Source: Pohlia nutans (lineage: Eukaryota > Streptophyta > Bryopsida > Bryales > Mniaceae). Taken from it: a stretch of 64,000 bases of DNA. The stretch lies in the NCBI GenBank assembly GCA_022496805.1, contig CM040091.1, forward strand, positions 18,652,336 through 18,716,335, read 5' to 3'. Under the pieces are notes generated by a model, which saw only the letters and a program-made list of their open reading frames with translations, was not told the origin of the DNA and searched no databases. Both the position numbers and the translations under genes were made by a program. Shown in pieces: positions 1-10,441 of the stretch. How positions within the stretch are numbered: position 1 is the stretch's first letter; every line of letters begins with the position of its first letter.

Positions 1-129
1 CTACATATTTATAACATGATGAGCATTCTCGCTATATTTTAAAAAAAAATCATTTTTTTTCTTTGTATGTTTAGCAGCCCCATTTTTGGGTAGAAATCCA
101 GCTAATTTTAGCCAGTTTTGAGATCACTG
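1..129. repeat. Segment duplicated at 38364-38491
   Basis: This stretch upstream of the glucanase gene is nearly the same as 38364-38491. Both contain a run around 'gagcattctcgct' and end at 'gttttgagatcactgg', after which the two loci diverge sharply. The element type is unknown; the left limit lies outside the window. Confidence 0.7.
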
Positions 130-402
130 GATCCACCATGGCAAGAAGATTCCCAGTGCCAGCAGATCCCGACCTTTGGAGCCTGGCAAGACGTTGCCGA
201 TTTGTCCTGTGCGCAGAGTTAATTTTCCTCTCACAATGCGCAAGAAAAGCTGCACAAGTACGCAAATTACCACTTTGTGACGCCGAAAACGTGCATAACA
301 TGATTTAAATAATTCAAGCCGCGACGTCATCGTCGCAAGGAGTTGAAAATATGGTACCAACAAATGGCGTATGCTGCCGATGAAGTTCAGACTGATCAAG
401 GT

Positions 403-410
403 TATATAAA
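403..410 (+). promoter_or_regulatory. TATA box of the hevein-GH17 gene
   Basis: The string tatataaa lies about 80-87 bp upstream of the first in-frame ATG at 490. This spacing fits a short 5' leader. No other strong TATA-like element lies between 300 and 490. Confidence 0.55.
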
Positions 411-489
411 CTCGATCATCCAACTCATGACATTAGCCAATCGATCCATATATCGTCAATTGGGGTGATTGGACTCTGTGTCGAGATTC

Positions 490-1701
490 ATGGCTATGTC
501 GAGAGTCGTTCTCGTTGTAGCGCTCCTTATAGCGGTGGCATCAGCGCAAGACTGTGACGAGAATCGGAGATGCGGCGACGGCAGATGTTGTAGCCAATGG
601 GGCTATTGCGGCTGCACAACCGAACATTGCGGGTCGGGATGCGAAAGCCAATGCAACGGCTGCGGCGGCGGCGCCACGATCGGAGTCTGCTACGGGCGTG
701 TCGGCAACAACTTGCCATCACACACACAAGTCGTCGCGCTGCTGAGAGGCCGCGGCGTGAAGAGCGTGAAGATCTACGACGCAGCTCACGACGTCTTGCG
801 GGCGTTCGCGAACTCTGGCATCGACCTATCCGTCGCGGTCCCAAACCAGGAGGTGCGCGTCATCGCCGACAGCCAAGACGCCGCGAATGGCTGGGTTCAA
901 GACAACATCCGTGCGTTTGTGGGCGCGACAACGATCGGCTCCATCGCCGTTGGCAACGAATATCTGACTGACGGCCGCAACGATCCATCGAAGCTCCTGC
1001 CCGCCATGCAGAACATCCAGCGCGCTCTGGAGAGCCAAGGGCTCGGCAACATCAAAGTGTCCACGCCACATGAGTTCGGCGTGGTCGACATCTCCTTTCC
1101 ACCATCGGCTGGCACCTTCAAAGGCAATTACATAAACGTAATGCGAGGCATCTTGGAGTTTCTGCGTCAGAAAAACTCTGTGTTCATGGTGAACATCTAT
1201 CCGTTCTTCGCGTACCGCTACAATTCCGGCCAGATAAACTTGGATTACGCGCTCTTCAATCCCAGCTCGCCCTCAGTTTCCGACTCCGGAAGGACCTACA
1301 GGAATCTGTTCGACGCGCAGGTGGACTCCGTCATCGCCGCCATGAACCGCCTCGGCTATGGAAACTTGCCTCTAATGATTACAGAGTCTGGTTGGCCGTC
1401 CAGGGGTGGCGGTGTTGGAGCCACTGTGCAGAATGCGAAAACATACAACAACAATCTCGTCAAGCATGTGCTGCTAGGAAATGGCACTCCCATGCGACCA
1501 GGTGATCGGAATCCGACTTACATTTTCGCCCTTTTCAATGAGAATCAGAAGGGCGGTGATGAGATCGAAACGAACTTCGGCCTCTTCTGCCCCGATCAGA
1601 GGCCAGTTTACGACATCAACCTGTCTGCCGCGGTGTCTCGTCCCCACAATGTCTCTGCGCTGGATATTGATCAGGAGGTGGAAACTCTTGCTATTGAGTA
1701 G
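490..1701 (+). CDS. Secreted hevein-domain (CBM18) / GH17 beta-1,3-glucanase fusion
   Basis: Single-exon gene of 403 aa; the ATG at 490 is chosen because the frame upstream has only a TTG at 469. Residues 1-19 form a signal peptide ending ASA, then Q20-D-C. Residues about 20-58 are a hevein-type chitin-binding domain with the SQWGYCG core; it has ten cysteines instead of the usual eight. From about residue 63 a full GH17 domain follows: IGVCYGR start, acid/base Glu157 in VGNE, nucleophile Glu299 in ITESGWPS, and the NFGLFCPDQRPVYDI end. About 25 residues follow the fold and contain an NVS sequon, like the vacuolar propeptide of class I glucanases. Expected role: hydrolysis of 1,3-beta-glucan in fungal walls or callose, with targeting to chitin. 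Hevein domains are best known fused to GH19 chitinases, and GH17 to CBM43/X8; this pairing is uncommon to my knowledge. The domain calls are firm, the biological role is inferred. Confidence 0.93.
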   Translation: MAMSRVVLVVALLIAVASAQDCDENRRCGDGRCCSQWGYCGCTTEHCGSGCESQCNGCGGGATIGVCYGRVGNNLPSHTQVVALLRGRGVKSVKIYDAAHDVLRAFANSGIDLSVAVPNQEVRVIADSQDAANGWVQDNIRAFVGATTIGSIAVGNEYLTDGRNDPSKLLPAMQNIQRALESQGLGNIKVSTPHEFGVVDISFPPSAGTFKGNYINVMRGILEFLRQKNSVFMVNIYPFFAYRYNSGQINLDYALFNPSSPSVSDSGRTYRNLFDAQVDSVIAAMNRLGYGNLPLMITESGWPSRGGGVGATVQNAKTYNNNLVKHVLLGNGTPMRPGDRNPTYIFALFNENQKGGDEIETNFGLFCPDQRPVYDINLSAAVSRPHNVSALDIDQEVETLAIE

Positions 1702-2166
1702 GAGACGTACGTTTTGTCTAGAATGTTATGGGATTGTTGTATGAGTGAGGGTGAGAAGGTAGTGTCTAGATGCGAGTTCGCACTAGGAGAAGACCTGTCG
1801 TTTTTCATTCCCCATTTTGTGGAAACAGTGAACAGTGGTTGAATATTATGCTTATATTTTTGTTTTCTTGTGCCCAAAACCACTCTTCAGCACTCACACA
1901 GCCCAATCATGTGCATGCCACGGTTTTCATTGCTTTTTCATTTATAGTGTCGAAAAACGACACATTTAAAAAATGAATAAAAATGGCCCAAAATAGTCCA
2001 AAATAGCTTAGAAATAGAAATATACAGCTTAAAATAATTCATTCTATTTCTGTTCTTTAATCCTCATAATTTCCAATTTTTTACGTTTTTTTTTTTAATT
2101 GTTTTTTTGGCGAACCAGCTATGGTACTATGGTATGGCATCGACTTCAGTTAGTTTCGCAGACAGG

Positions 2167-2344
2167 CCAATTCCCTATACACAACCTCATTCACACTGCA
2201 CGTAATTTGAAGGAGGGTATTGGAGGGTATCAATGGACGAAGGGTATCAGATTTGTAGGCCAATTCCCTATCCACAACCTCATTCACACTGCACGTAATG
2301 GGAAGGAGGGTATTGGAGGGTATCAATGGACGAAGGGTATCAGG
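2167..2344. repeat. Two-copy 93-bp tandem repeat
   Basis: A unit beginning 'ccaattccctat' and ending 'gacgaagggtatcag' occurs twice in direct order (2167 and 2260) with few differences. It lies just upstream of the likely CtpA leader exon. A 90-aa open frame across it is a by-product of the repeat. Confidence 0.8.
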
Positions 2345-2460
2345 TTCTGCTCTTCCTCAAAAGCAGATTAGGGGAATAACCAAAGTCGCAGGACCGGTGG
2401 CTACAACGCCATCGCATTCCATCGTCGGCACGGGGACGCCATCGCGAGAAGCATTTCTTT

Positions 2461-2608
2461 CCGTGAGTAGGTTTTCGTAGAGATTTTTTTCGAGTAGATT
2501 TCAGAAGGTAGCATGAATTGAATCATAATTGACATGAGATAGAATGCATGGTGTAGTGTAATTGATCAGAGAACGTTGTCCTCAATTCTGTCTGTTTCGC
2601 ATTCACAG
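2461..2608 (+). other. Probable 5' UTR intron of CtpA
   Basis: A donor (tttcc|gtgagtag) at 2461 and an acceptor (attcacag|ggg) ending at 2608 flank an intron-like stretch just before the CtpA start codon at 2632. Inferred from splice signals only. Confidence 0.45.
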
Positions 2609-2631
2609 GGGCTCGTGAATTGAAGGGGGGC

Positions 2632-5600
2632 ATGGCGGAAGGCCTCCACTGTCCTCGGGGATTGATGACATCGTCTCTCGCCGTGTGCCGCAATGGCTCC
2701 GCAACGTCTTCATCTCCACTGCAGGTTCGTCTTGTTTCCTGGGATTTAGGGTTCATCTGATTGGATTGCGAGGAAGTAGTTGCAATTTTCAAGAGTTGAG
2801 CTCTTTGTAAAACAATGCGTTTCTGCCATGAGTAGTAAGGTAGAGGATACTCTTTCCGTCACTTTTGAGCATTTTAACCAGTATGCTTTCATTGGGATCA
2901 CTACAGTTACTCCAAGAACCAAATCTTTTTTTTTTTATCAAATTTTTCTCACTCAACTTATGAAGTTCTTATGCAAGCGGGAGGTTGTGGAACACTCTTG
3001 AAGGGACAGTAGACAACCCCGTTAGCCAATTCGTGCTTACAAATAACTTGCTAATTGAAGGCCAACCAAGTGTATTGGAAAAGATGAGTTGTTGTTGTCG
3101 ACAGGGATCAGTCAATACGAGACGGGATTAGGTCCCTCACGGTTTTAGTATCCTCTACCTTAGAAGTGTTAACGCCTAAAGTCCCAAGAAGCTTGAATTA
3201 GACCTTTTGATTTTAACCCCTAAAGGACCAAGGATTCATAGTTTTAAAATGACAAGTTTAAACAATCATATTTTGAAAATTATAATTTGAATGGGACCAA
3301 ATTTTATATCGCTAGAATCAGTGAAGAATATTACAAATGTTGAATTAAAAATAAAAATAAAATAAACATAAAAGAATCTACATAAAACCGACTCAAAAGC
3401 ACTGAAAAAAACAGGAACCACCTGGTGGCCTTATGGTCCTTTAGGGGTTAAAGTAGTTTTGAGTAAGTTCTATGTTTACTTCTTTTTTTTCAAATTTAGT
3501 TGTTTTTTTTACCATCGCACATAATGTTCTTCACTGATTCCAGTGATATAAAATTTGGTCCTATCTGAATTATACTTTTCACAATATGATCGTTTCAATT
3601 TATCATGAATCCTGAAGTGGTCCTTTAGGAGTTGAGCATTGTGGTGTTCTTGAGATGAGTGCCTGCTTTTGGCAGGTAGTATCGCTGAGGAGGCGTGCCA
3701 TCAAGGGTAGCGTGGAAAGTTTGACGGTTTTTTCGAGGCGAGGTCATTCGAGGCAAGGCTGTGTAGCGCTTGCAAGTTTGGAAGGGCCGAATGAGTTGTC
3801 GAGGGGAGCTGCCCTATTCTGCGGGTGGGCTCGGAGGCAGACAATCACGGCACTCAGGTGGGGAGGCCAGCTGTGGTGTCTGCCTTCGGCGCCCGTCAGC
3901 TTCGATGCAGTGGAGTTCGCAGAGCAATCGGTGAGAACTTGTTTACTTTTTTGCCCAACTGTTTTGACTTCTGTTGTTGAATTAAAGGTAGAGCCTACAC
4001 TTTAACCCCTAAAGGACCGTAAGGCCACCAGGTGGCTCCTGTTTTATGTAGATTCTTTTTTGTTATTTTTATTTTTATTTTTAATTCAACATATGAAATA
4101 TTCTTCACTGATTAAAATTTGGTCCCATTCAGATTATAACTTCCACAATAAGATTGTTTAAACTTGTCATTTTAAAACTATGAATCCTTGGTCCTTTAGG
4201 GGTTAAGCATTGCAAAGTGTATACGAGTGTGACTTTTGGGGGATACAAGAGCCAAATCTTTTGAGATCAAACCTTTATCATTATGTTTGGATTTCTTATG
4301 CAATCTCAAAGTAGGAGTTTCTAGACCACTTCTCCCTCTGTCCGGAAATAACTGTCCTAGTTTTGTGGCATGTTTTAACTTAATGCTTTTTTGGCCGTAT
4401 CAACACTCGAAAAATGGTACTCTCATTGTCTGCCCTGTTTGAAGGGGACAGGGCTTTCGTTTGAAGTATAAAACATAGGAAAAGTATTGCAAACAAAAGA
4501 TGTTAAAACTAGGTCAATAATTTCCGGACAGAGCGAGTATATACATTAGATGACCCCATTTCCATTCAAAGATTAGTGGCCATATACATTTAGCCAAGTC
4601 ATTTATACACCCAACTTGCTAATTGGAGGCCAACGAAGTTTATGAGTTGCTGTTCAATATAGGAGACGGGATCAGGTCCCTAATAGTTTTAGTATCCTCT
4701 ACCTGACGTCAAGTTTTTTCGCAGGCATTTCAGTCTCATTGGCAAGCTACGATGAAGAGACGCGGCTTAGTTTTCATCCTTAGTTCTTTGCTTGTAACTG
4801 GAGCTCTAGCGAGCTTTGCGCTTCAACCCTCATGTACGTTTATAAATCGTTTCATTGGATGATGGATATTTTTTTTTTCCCAGTCTTGGGTCAAGAAATC
4901 CTGTGACTAGCTGCAAGCAAAGTAAACCCTTGTTGGCATTTCTTCTGAAAGGCATGTTTGTGTAAACAGCTTCAAAGGACGCATTGTTGACATAGTTACT
5001 CTATGCCTGCTTTCAGTATCATTGACGGAAGAGAATCTTATCTTTCTTGAGGCGTGGCGGACTGTTGATCGTGCATATGTGGACAAATCATTCAATGGTC
5101 AGAGCTGGTTTAGATACCGCGAAGACGCTCTAAAAAAAGAGCCGATGAGAACACGAGAGGACACTTGTACGGTCTTTTTCCTCTTCCACAATTAAATCAA
5201 AACCTAATGTTGAAGTTGTCATATCCTTAAAGTTGATTTGGGCTATTTGTTATAAAAACATACGTAGCGCTAGACCTAAATTTGTGTAGGGATTACTGTC
5301 AGCACGGGGTTTGTTGCCGTGTTCTACGTCTTGCGTATTTCATCTTTCATGTTCAAGCAGGGATGTCAGCTGACTCAGCTTTAATCAGGATTGGCTCTGT
5401 GCATACCGTGGTTGCTCAGACGCAGCTATTCGAAAGATGCTGGCAACTCTGGACGACCCTTTCACTCGATTTCTGGAGCCTGAGAAATTCAAAAGCTTGC
5501 AGGTGGGTGAGAGTTTCTAGGGTTTTATTCGAAATAGTTTTTCTTCGCTTGCACATAAATGAGCACCTTCACAGCAACCTTTTCAATGCTTATGTTCTAT

Positions 5601-8169
5601 CTCCTTTTTTGAGCCTTGCCAAACTGAAATGGGTTATTTGTTATTACCTGGTCATGCAGTCAGGTACAAATGGTGCTGTGACGGGGGTTGGATTGGAAGT
5701 TGGCTTCAACACAAGTGACTCGAGTACCTCAAACGAAGATTTGGTCGTAGTATCTCCTGTTTCAGGAGGTCCTGCAGCGCGTGCAGGAGTGGTTCCAGGA
5801 GATTTAATCATGGCCATCGATGGTATCCCAACACATGGCATGGGTCTTTATGACGCAGCAAGGCGTCTGCAGTAAGTTTTTTCCATTCCTGGAGCTTTTT
5901 CCTCCAATGCTGAAAGATTGGATTTGGCACAAGCAGAAAGAATTCTTTTGGAGGTAACACATTGTTTAGTGAAAACAACGCAATTTCAGTGAAGAATGTT
6001 TGGTTTAATGTACCCTTACTCATCGCTAATTCTTGTTGAAGGTGGTAATATGAGACTCAGCTTTTGGCTTTTGCAACAGGGGTCCAGTACAATCTGAAGT
6101 TCAACTGACATTACTGAAGAAGGAATCTACAACTCCGAAGACAATCACGGTCACGTAAGCTCTTTCTCTTTTTCAATACAAACGATTCTATTTTCGAGTG
6201 GTGACTTCTAATCAGTCCCTAAACGGTTTGACTATCGATTCTCTTACACTGTCCTACATTGTTTTGTTAGGCGAGAGAAAATCACGCTGAATCCAGTCAC
6301 ATGGCGATTGTGTGAGGTTCCACAAAAAGATGGATCAGCTCCACTTAAGCTGGGCTACATTCGGCTCTCTACTTTTAATCAGAATTCCTCCAGTACGTCG
6401 TCCATGAAGCTTTCTTGTTACTTTTGAATGTTGATTAGTCGTATGGATTTCTTTTCACTTGGACCCTTTCTTCAAGTTTGCACTGGGTGACATCTGAAAC
6501 ATAGTTTTGGTATCCATCTCCTTCAATATTCCTGAAGATTGAGTTCATATTTCGATTGCTGTTCTCGCTTCTGGACTGAGATGAATGCAATTTTCCTTAT
6601 AGTTCTGTATTCTGATTTGTATTCGTTTTTTATGGAGCAGGTGCTGTGAAGAAAGCAATTGAGACTTTGCAAGAGAGTGGCGCAGCAGCATTCATACTTG
6701 ACATTCGTAATAACAGGTTTTTACTTCACATTTTACAGGCTAGGCTAGATTAGACTGGACCTTTAAGAACATTTAAAAAAAATTCTAATGGAAGTTGACT
6801 AGGTGCATCTCTTATCTTCCACAATGCTCGGTTGGTATATTTACACAAAATGACCATGCTTAGTTTTATATTTGCAAGAGTTCGGAAGATAATAAATTGG
6901 TTGTAAGCAAAGTGCTGCTGCAGTGACTCTGTTTATGGTATGTACTCTTCTTTTATGTCCCTAAATCTCATTGAATACTGTCTCTATAGAAGTCTTTGAC
7001 ATGAAAGTCACTTTCTGTTGCAGCGGTGGCCTATTTCCTTCCGGAGTTGAGATAGCAAAAATGTGGTAAGCTATAAGAACGTACTGTTTACTTTCAATCT
7101 ATTGTACGCTCAGTGAATTAGATGGTTTTGGGTTGTCATTATAAGCTAGAGCGATTCGTGCAGAGAAACAGCGGGTGCTCAAAATTGATTTCTCTGGATA
7201 TTCCCCTTCCGAATACCAGCAACGTTTTAACAGGATGATGCTAAGCTTGTGTTCGGATTGTTATCAGGCTGGATAAAGGCGTCATTGTGTACATTGCCGA
7301 TAGCATGGGCGTCCGAGATATCTATGACACTAATGGAAGCTCAGCTATCTCTACCAAAGAACCTCTAGCTGTATTGGTAAGCTGGTGATGGAGTTTTCAA
7401 AGGTCAAACAACATGGCTAATCTCGTGTAGTTAAGGACTCCGCCCTCAATTGAATGGCAGTTCTATCAGAAGTAGGTTCTGATTAGTCTTATGTAATGCT
7501 TTGTGGTTATACGACAGGTGAATAAGGGTACAGCGAGTGCGAGTGAAATTCTAGCAGGAGCTCTCAAGGACAACAAGCGGGCTGTAATTCTAGGGGAACC
7601 TACGTTTGGCAAAGGGTAAGAAATGGCTGCCATCATCTAATCTAGTTTACCATAGAATATGGAGCCTGGTTGCCTCGTGTTTTGAATCGCTTGCATTGGC
7701 CATTGTTTTCAGTTGTGCCGAACCTTGTCAGTTCTTAAGTCTTTGTCTAATTCATAACCTCTGGTGAGCAGGAGAATACAATCTGTGTTTCAGTTATCTG
7801 ATGGTTCAGGCATGGCGGTCACTATTGCTCGCTACGAAACTCCAGCTCATATCAACATCGACAAGGTGCACTAGCTCTCCACTCACCATTTGTTTTCCCA
7901 TTTGAATTTCGATCCCAACACTGGATAGTCTGAACTGCCTCACCTGTCGAAGACTCCTTAATTTATGACTCGGAAGTTTCTTCACCGAATGCTTGTGTTT
8001 TTTTGGAGTAGTATTTTAATATTGGTTTCATACGTGAATGTAGGTGGGTATTACACCTGATCGCCCACTTCCTGCTGCACTGCCCATGGACGAGGAGGCG
8101 TTCTGCCGTTGCCTTGAAGATCCTTCCTCAGACTGTAATCTCTCTTTCGCCTCTCTGTTTAGTGGATAG
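2632..8169 (+). CDS. CtpA: Thylakoid C-terminal processing peptidase (D1 protease), 14 exons
   Basis: Exons fitted by splice sites and phase: 2632-2724, 3676-3930, 4725-4833, 5017-5166, 5420-5502, 5660-5871, 6080-6154, 6271-6392, 6641-6716, 7024-7065, 7268-7376, 7518-7615, 7772-7865, 8044-8169. They give 547 aa with no frame break. Exons 1-2 encode an Arg/Ser-rich plastid transit region, and exon 3 a hydrophobic stretch ([19 protein letters not shown]) like a lumen-targeting signal. Then come the family hallmark [13 protein letters not shown], a PDZ domain (about residues 231-300, GVGLEVGF), and the tail-protease domain with Ser449 in GTASASE and Lys474 in TFGKG, spaced 25 residues as in Prc and D1 protease. 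In the family this serine protease trims the C-terminus of photosystem II D1 protein in the thylakoid lumen. All catalytic residues are present. Introns 1 and 2 are largely made of nested transposons. The start codon is the least certain part. Confidence 0.92.
2837..3161. mobile_element. TIR element (AAGGTAGAGGATACT ends) in CtpA intron 1
   Basis: The ends AAGGTAGAGGATACT and its inverse AGTATCCTCTACCTT bound 325 bp with no coding sequence. The right third is similar to 4608-4704 in the next intron, showing a dispersed family. Confidence 0.65.
3169..3635. mobile_element. TTAA-type MITE, interrupted by a second copy
   Basis: The outer element starts TTAACGCCTAAAG and ends with the inverse (CCTTTAGGAGTTGA). 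Its two halves are split by a complete younger element at 3213-3451. It lies in CtpA intron 1, ending 40 bp before exon 2. Confidence 0.75.
3213..3451. mobile_element. TTAA-type MITE nested in an older copy
   Basis: Starts TTAACCCCTAAAGGACCAAG and ends with CCTTTAGGGGTTAA, with the family interior (ATATAAAATTTGGTCC-type motif inverted). It is inserted inside the copy at 3169-3635. Confidence 0.85.
4002..4206. mobile_element. TTAA-type MITE in CtpA intron 2
   Basis: Starts TTAACCCCTAAAGGACC and ends GGTCCTTTAGGGGTTAA. About 205 bp, non-coding, same family as the copy at 3213. Confidence 0.85.
4332..4537. mobile_element. Stowaway-like MITE
   Basis: The inverted ends CTCCCTCTGTCCGGAAATA and the matching inverse at 4518-4537 follow the plant Stowaway (mariner) pattern CTCCCTCCGT. 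About 206 bp, non-coding. A TA target duplication is not clear here. Confidence 0.7.
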
Positions 8170-9367
8170 TTTGTTGGCAGGAAGAATGTGCACATTTACT
8201 GATCACCTTGCGCACCCAGGATTACGTGCTCAGCAAACTCTGCCTGATTCTGTCATGCTCAAGTCTGATCAGGATAAGCTTGATAGTCATGGCGAGGTTT
8301 GAGCAATGTGCAAAGTGCTCAGTTGTAATCTTATTCTTGATTTATTGAAGGTGATGTCCTAACGGAAATCCACCCCAAGTTCCCCTCTTATGTATTTGTC
8401 CTTCGCTACAAAACGGAAATCGGAAATTTATCGCTACTTTTCAGACGTTTGATGTTTTCATTTCTACAGTACTGAAACATCACTGGGAGCTCCGAAATGC
8501 ATTGAATCTCACCCCTCCCATATCACGAAATGACAGGGAATGTAAGAATCACATCCCCAACTCTTAATAAGTGTCTTTTGTTACTGATACACTAGTAAAG
8601 CCGATTTTTGAATGCTTCTCAACTTCAACCAATCACAACCCAAATTTTATTCTCAACTCTTGGCATTTGTCCTTCAAAGTGTAAAATAGGCCCTTCTAGG
8701 TTCCCTTTGAGTTTCATTTGCTTTTTATAGTTGAGTTCTTTCATAACAAGATTTAACTTACACCTTTCTTGTGGTTCATGGATAGACAAAAGGCTATTTT
8801 GTAGAAAACTATAAAAGGAAAAGGTTGGCAATGTCCAACTTTCTTAATTTTGTCGTGATACTATTGTAAGCATATTAATGTGTAATGAAAACGAACAATA
8901 AATCATACAATAATGAAAAAAATGCAATGCAAATGTAAATGAAGAAAAGAAATAAAATGAACATTGTTTGAATTGCTCTCATGTAGAATTAAATTTCAAA
9001 AGACATATTAGATTATGACTTTCATTACGGTTGTGCGTAGCATTGCATAGCCTTAGACTTTTATATAGTAAATGATTTCTCAAAAATCCACAAATATATA
9101 GACTAAAATTAAAAGGGGACGTCTTCCTTCAACATAAATGTTTGCTCTGTTAGGTAACTACTTCAAGATTTAAGATATACCACAAGTCATTAGCGCAATT
9201 GGTGTGACCAAAATAGTATGAATGTTTCATGCATTCACTCTATTCATAATTATAATCTTTTTCTTTACTTTGTATATCTTTCTACTTTATCTCTTTTACA
9301 TTATATTTCTAGCCCTGATTTTTTGTTTCATCTTTTACTTTATATCTTTTGCTTTTGAAACAAAGCG

Positions 9368-9375
9368 TATAAATA
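9368..9375 (+). promoter_or_regulatory. TATA box of RING gene copy 1
   Basis: TATAAATA ends 120 bp before the ATG. The same motif stands at the same distance in the other three copies (28596-28603, 36433-36440, 63161-63168 on minus). Confidence 0.6.
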
Positions 9376-9494
9376 AGCATTGTAGACATTCATTTTATTT
9401 CACAAATGTACATGATATTTGTATAATTCGAGTGGATGGTATAACGTTTTATTAAAAAAGAATTATTTTTTGTACTTTTAGACTTTGTAACGCA

Positions 9495-10019
9495 ATGACG
9501 TCATCAGTACTTGTAAATGTTGCTAGATTTGCGGATAATTTGTTGGATTCTGAAGATCGACAAACCCATTTACAGCTAAATAACGTAACATGTAGTGTTT
9601 GTCTTGAGAATGTATCAAGGGACCAATATACCACCAAGTGTGGACATTGCTTTTGTGTAGAATGCATATTAGAATGGTCTACAAGCCAAAGTTGTTCTAA
9701 TCAATCTTCAAAAACATGTCCATTATCTAGAAGCAATATTGAACAAGAATTGAAAATTTTTAGATTCGAATCAAAGTTTGATCCAAACTATCTAGACACG
9801 AACTATCTAGACACAATTTTACTCACACATTTGGTCTTTTTTGAACATATTGTGGTTCAAGAGTGCAACAATTTGTTGGGTCCGACATTGATAGCCTACA
9901 AGTTACCGGAAAATGTTTCAGAAGATGTAAAAAATTCCATCAGCAAAATTACTGAGAAGTTTATTTATATTTGTAATAGTCGTTGTGATAATAGAGTTAT
10001 CCGTAAACTAAAGGGTTGA
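9495..10019 (+). CDS. RING-finger protein, copy 1 (last zinc ligand lost)
   Basis: 174 aa, one exon, carried inside the Helitron-like element. A short N-terminal part (ARFADNLLD) is followed by a C3HC4 RING: CSVC, KCGH, FCVEC, then TCPLSR. The eighth ligand, Cys in the other intact copies, is Ser here (codon 9726-9728, tct instead of tgt). The C-terminal half ends with the family motif KLPENVSEDVKNS and a basic tail. RING proteins of this type usually act as E3 ubiquitin ligases; this copy may have impaired zinc binding. Nearest relative in the window is copy 3 (36560-37069). The protein outside the RING is not recognised. Confidence 0.8.
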   Translation: MTSSVLVNVARFADNLLDSEDRQTHLQLNNVTCSVCLENVSRDQYTTKCGHCFCVECILEWSTSQSCSNQSSKTCPLSRSNIEQELKIFRFESKFDPNYLDTNYLDTILLTHLVFFEHIVVQECNNLLGPTLIAYKLPENVSEDVKNSISKITEKFIYICNSRCDNRVIRKLKG

Positions 10020-10441
10020 GTGAACCTTAGTTTGACTAAAATTTGGAGAAATGAAAACTATTGAGAGAAATTCTAGGAAATCAAAAGAATGGGTGAGTGG
10101 GGACGGTTTAGGTATATATAGTGAGAATCTATTGTCAGAAAAGGGGCTAGCAATCACCTTCTTCATGTGTGAAGGTGAATAATAGAAACTTGAGTGAGAA
10201 GTTTTTTAGCACCAATTTTGGTGCTTTCAAAGTTTGTATCCACAGTTTTTTTTTAGTGCCCGACAGATGTTCTTTTTTGAGGAAAACCACGGTCCACTCA
10301 CCTACTTTTGAAGGACTTTACGAATAACTCTAATATGTAAAAGCTTTTCCATACACAAATTATATAAAACATAATTACAATTATATATTGCAACTATAGA
10401 AATTCCTATCTTTTGATTATTGACAGTCCTTTAATTAATTA

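Larger units (their letters stand above)
3985..4704. mobile_element. Second AAGGTAGAG TIR element, host to two MITEs, in CtpA intron 2
   Basis: The left end AAGGTAGAGCCTACAC and right end AGTATCCTCTACCT match the element at 2837-3161, and 4608-4704 is homologous to the right part of that copy. Inside it lie a TTAA MITE (4002-4206) and a Stowaway-like MITE (4332-4537). Its right end is only 20 bp before the exon 3 acceptor. Confidence 0.55.

Noticed and set aside
527..844. Arg-rich minus-strand frame over the glucanase gene
   Set aside because: Shadow of the GC-rich hevein-GH17 coding strand.
9222..9455. A conserved hydrophobic open frame upstream of the RING gene in copies 1-3 (also 28450-28683, 36287-36520)
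   Set aside because: It covers the TATA box and AT-rich promoter; conservation is explained by shared descent of the element, and copy 4 does not keep the hydrophobic start.
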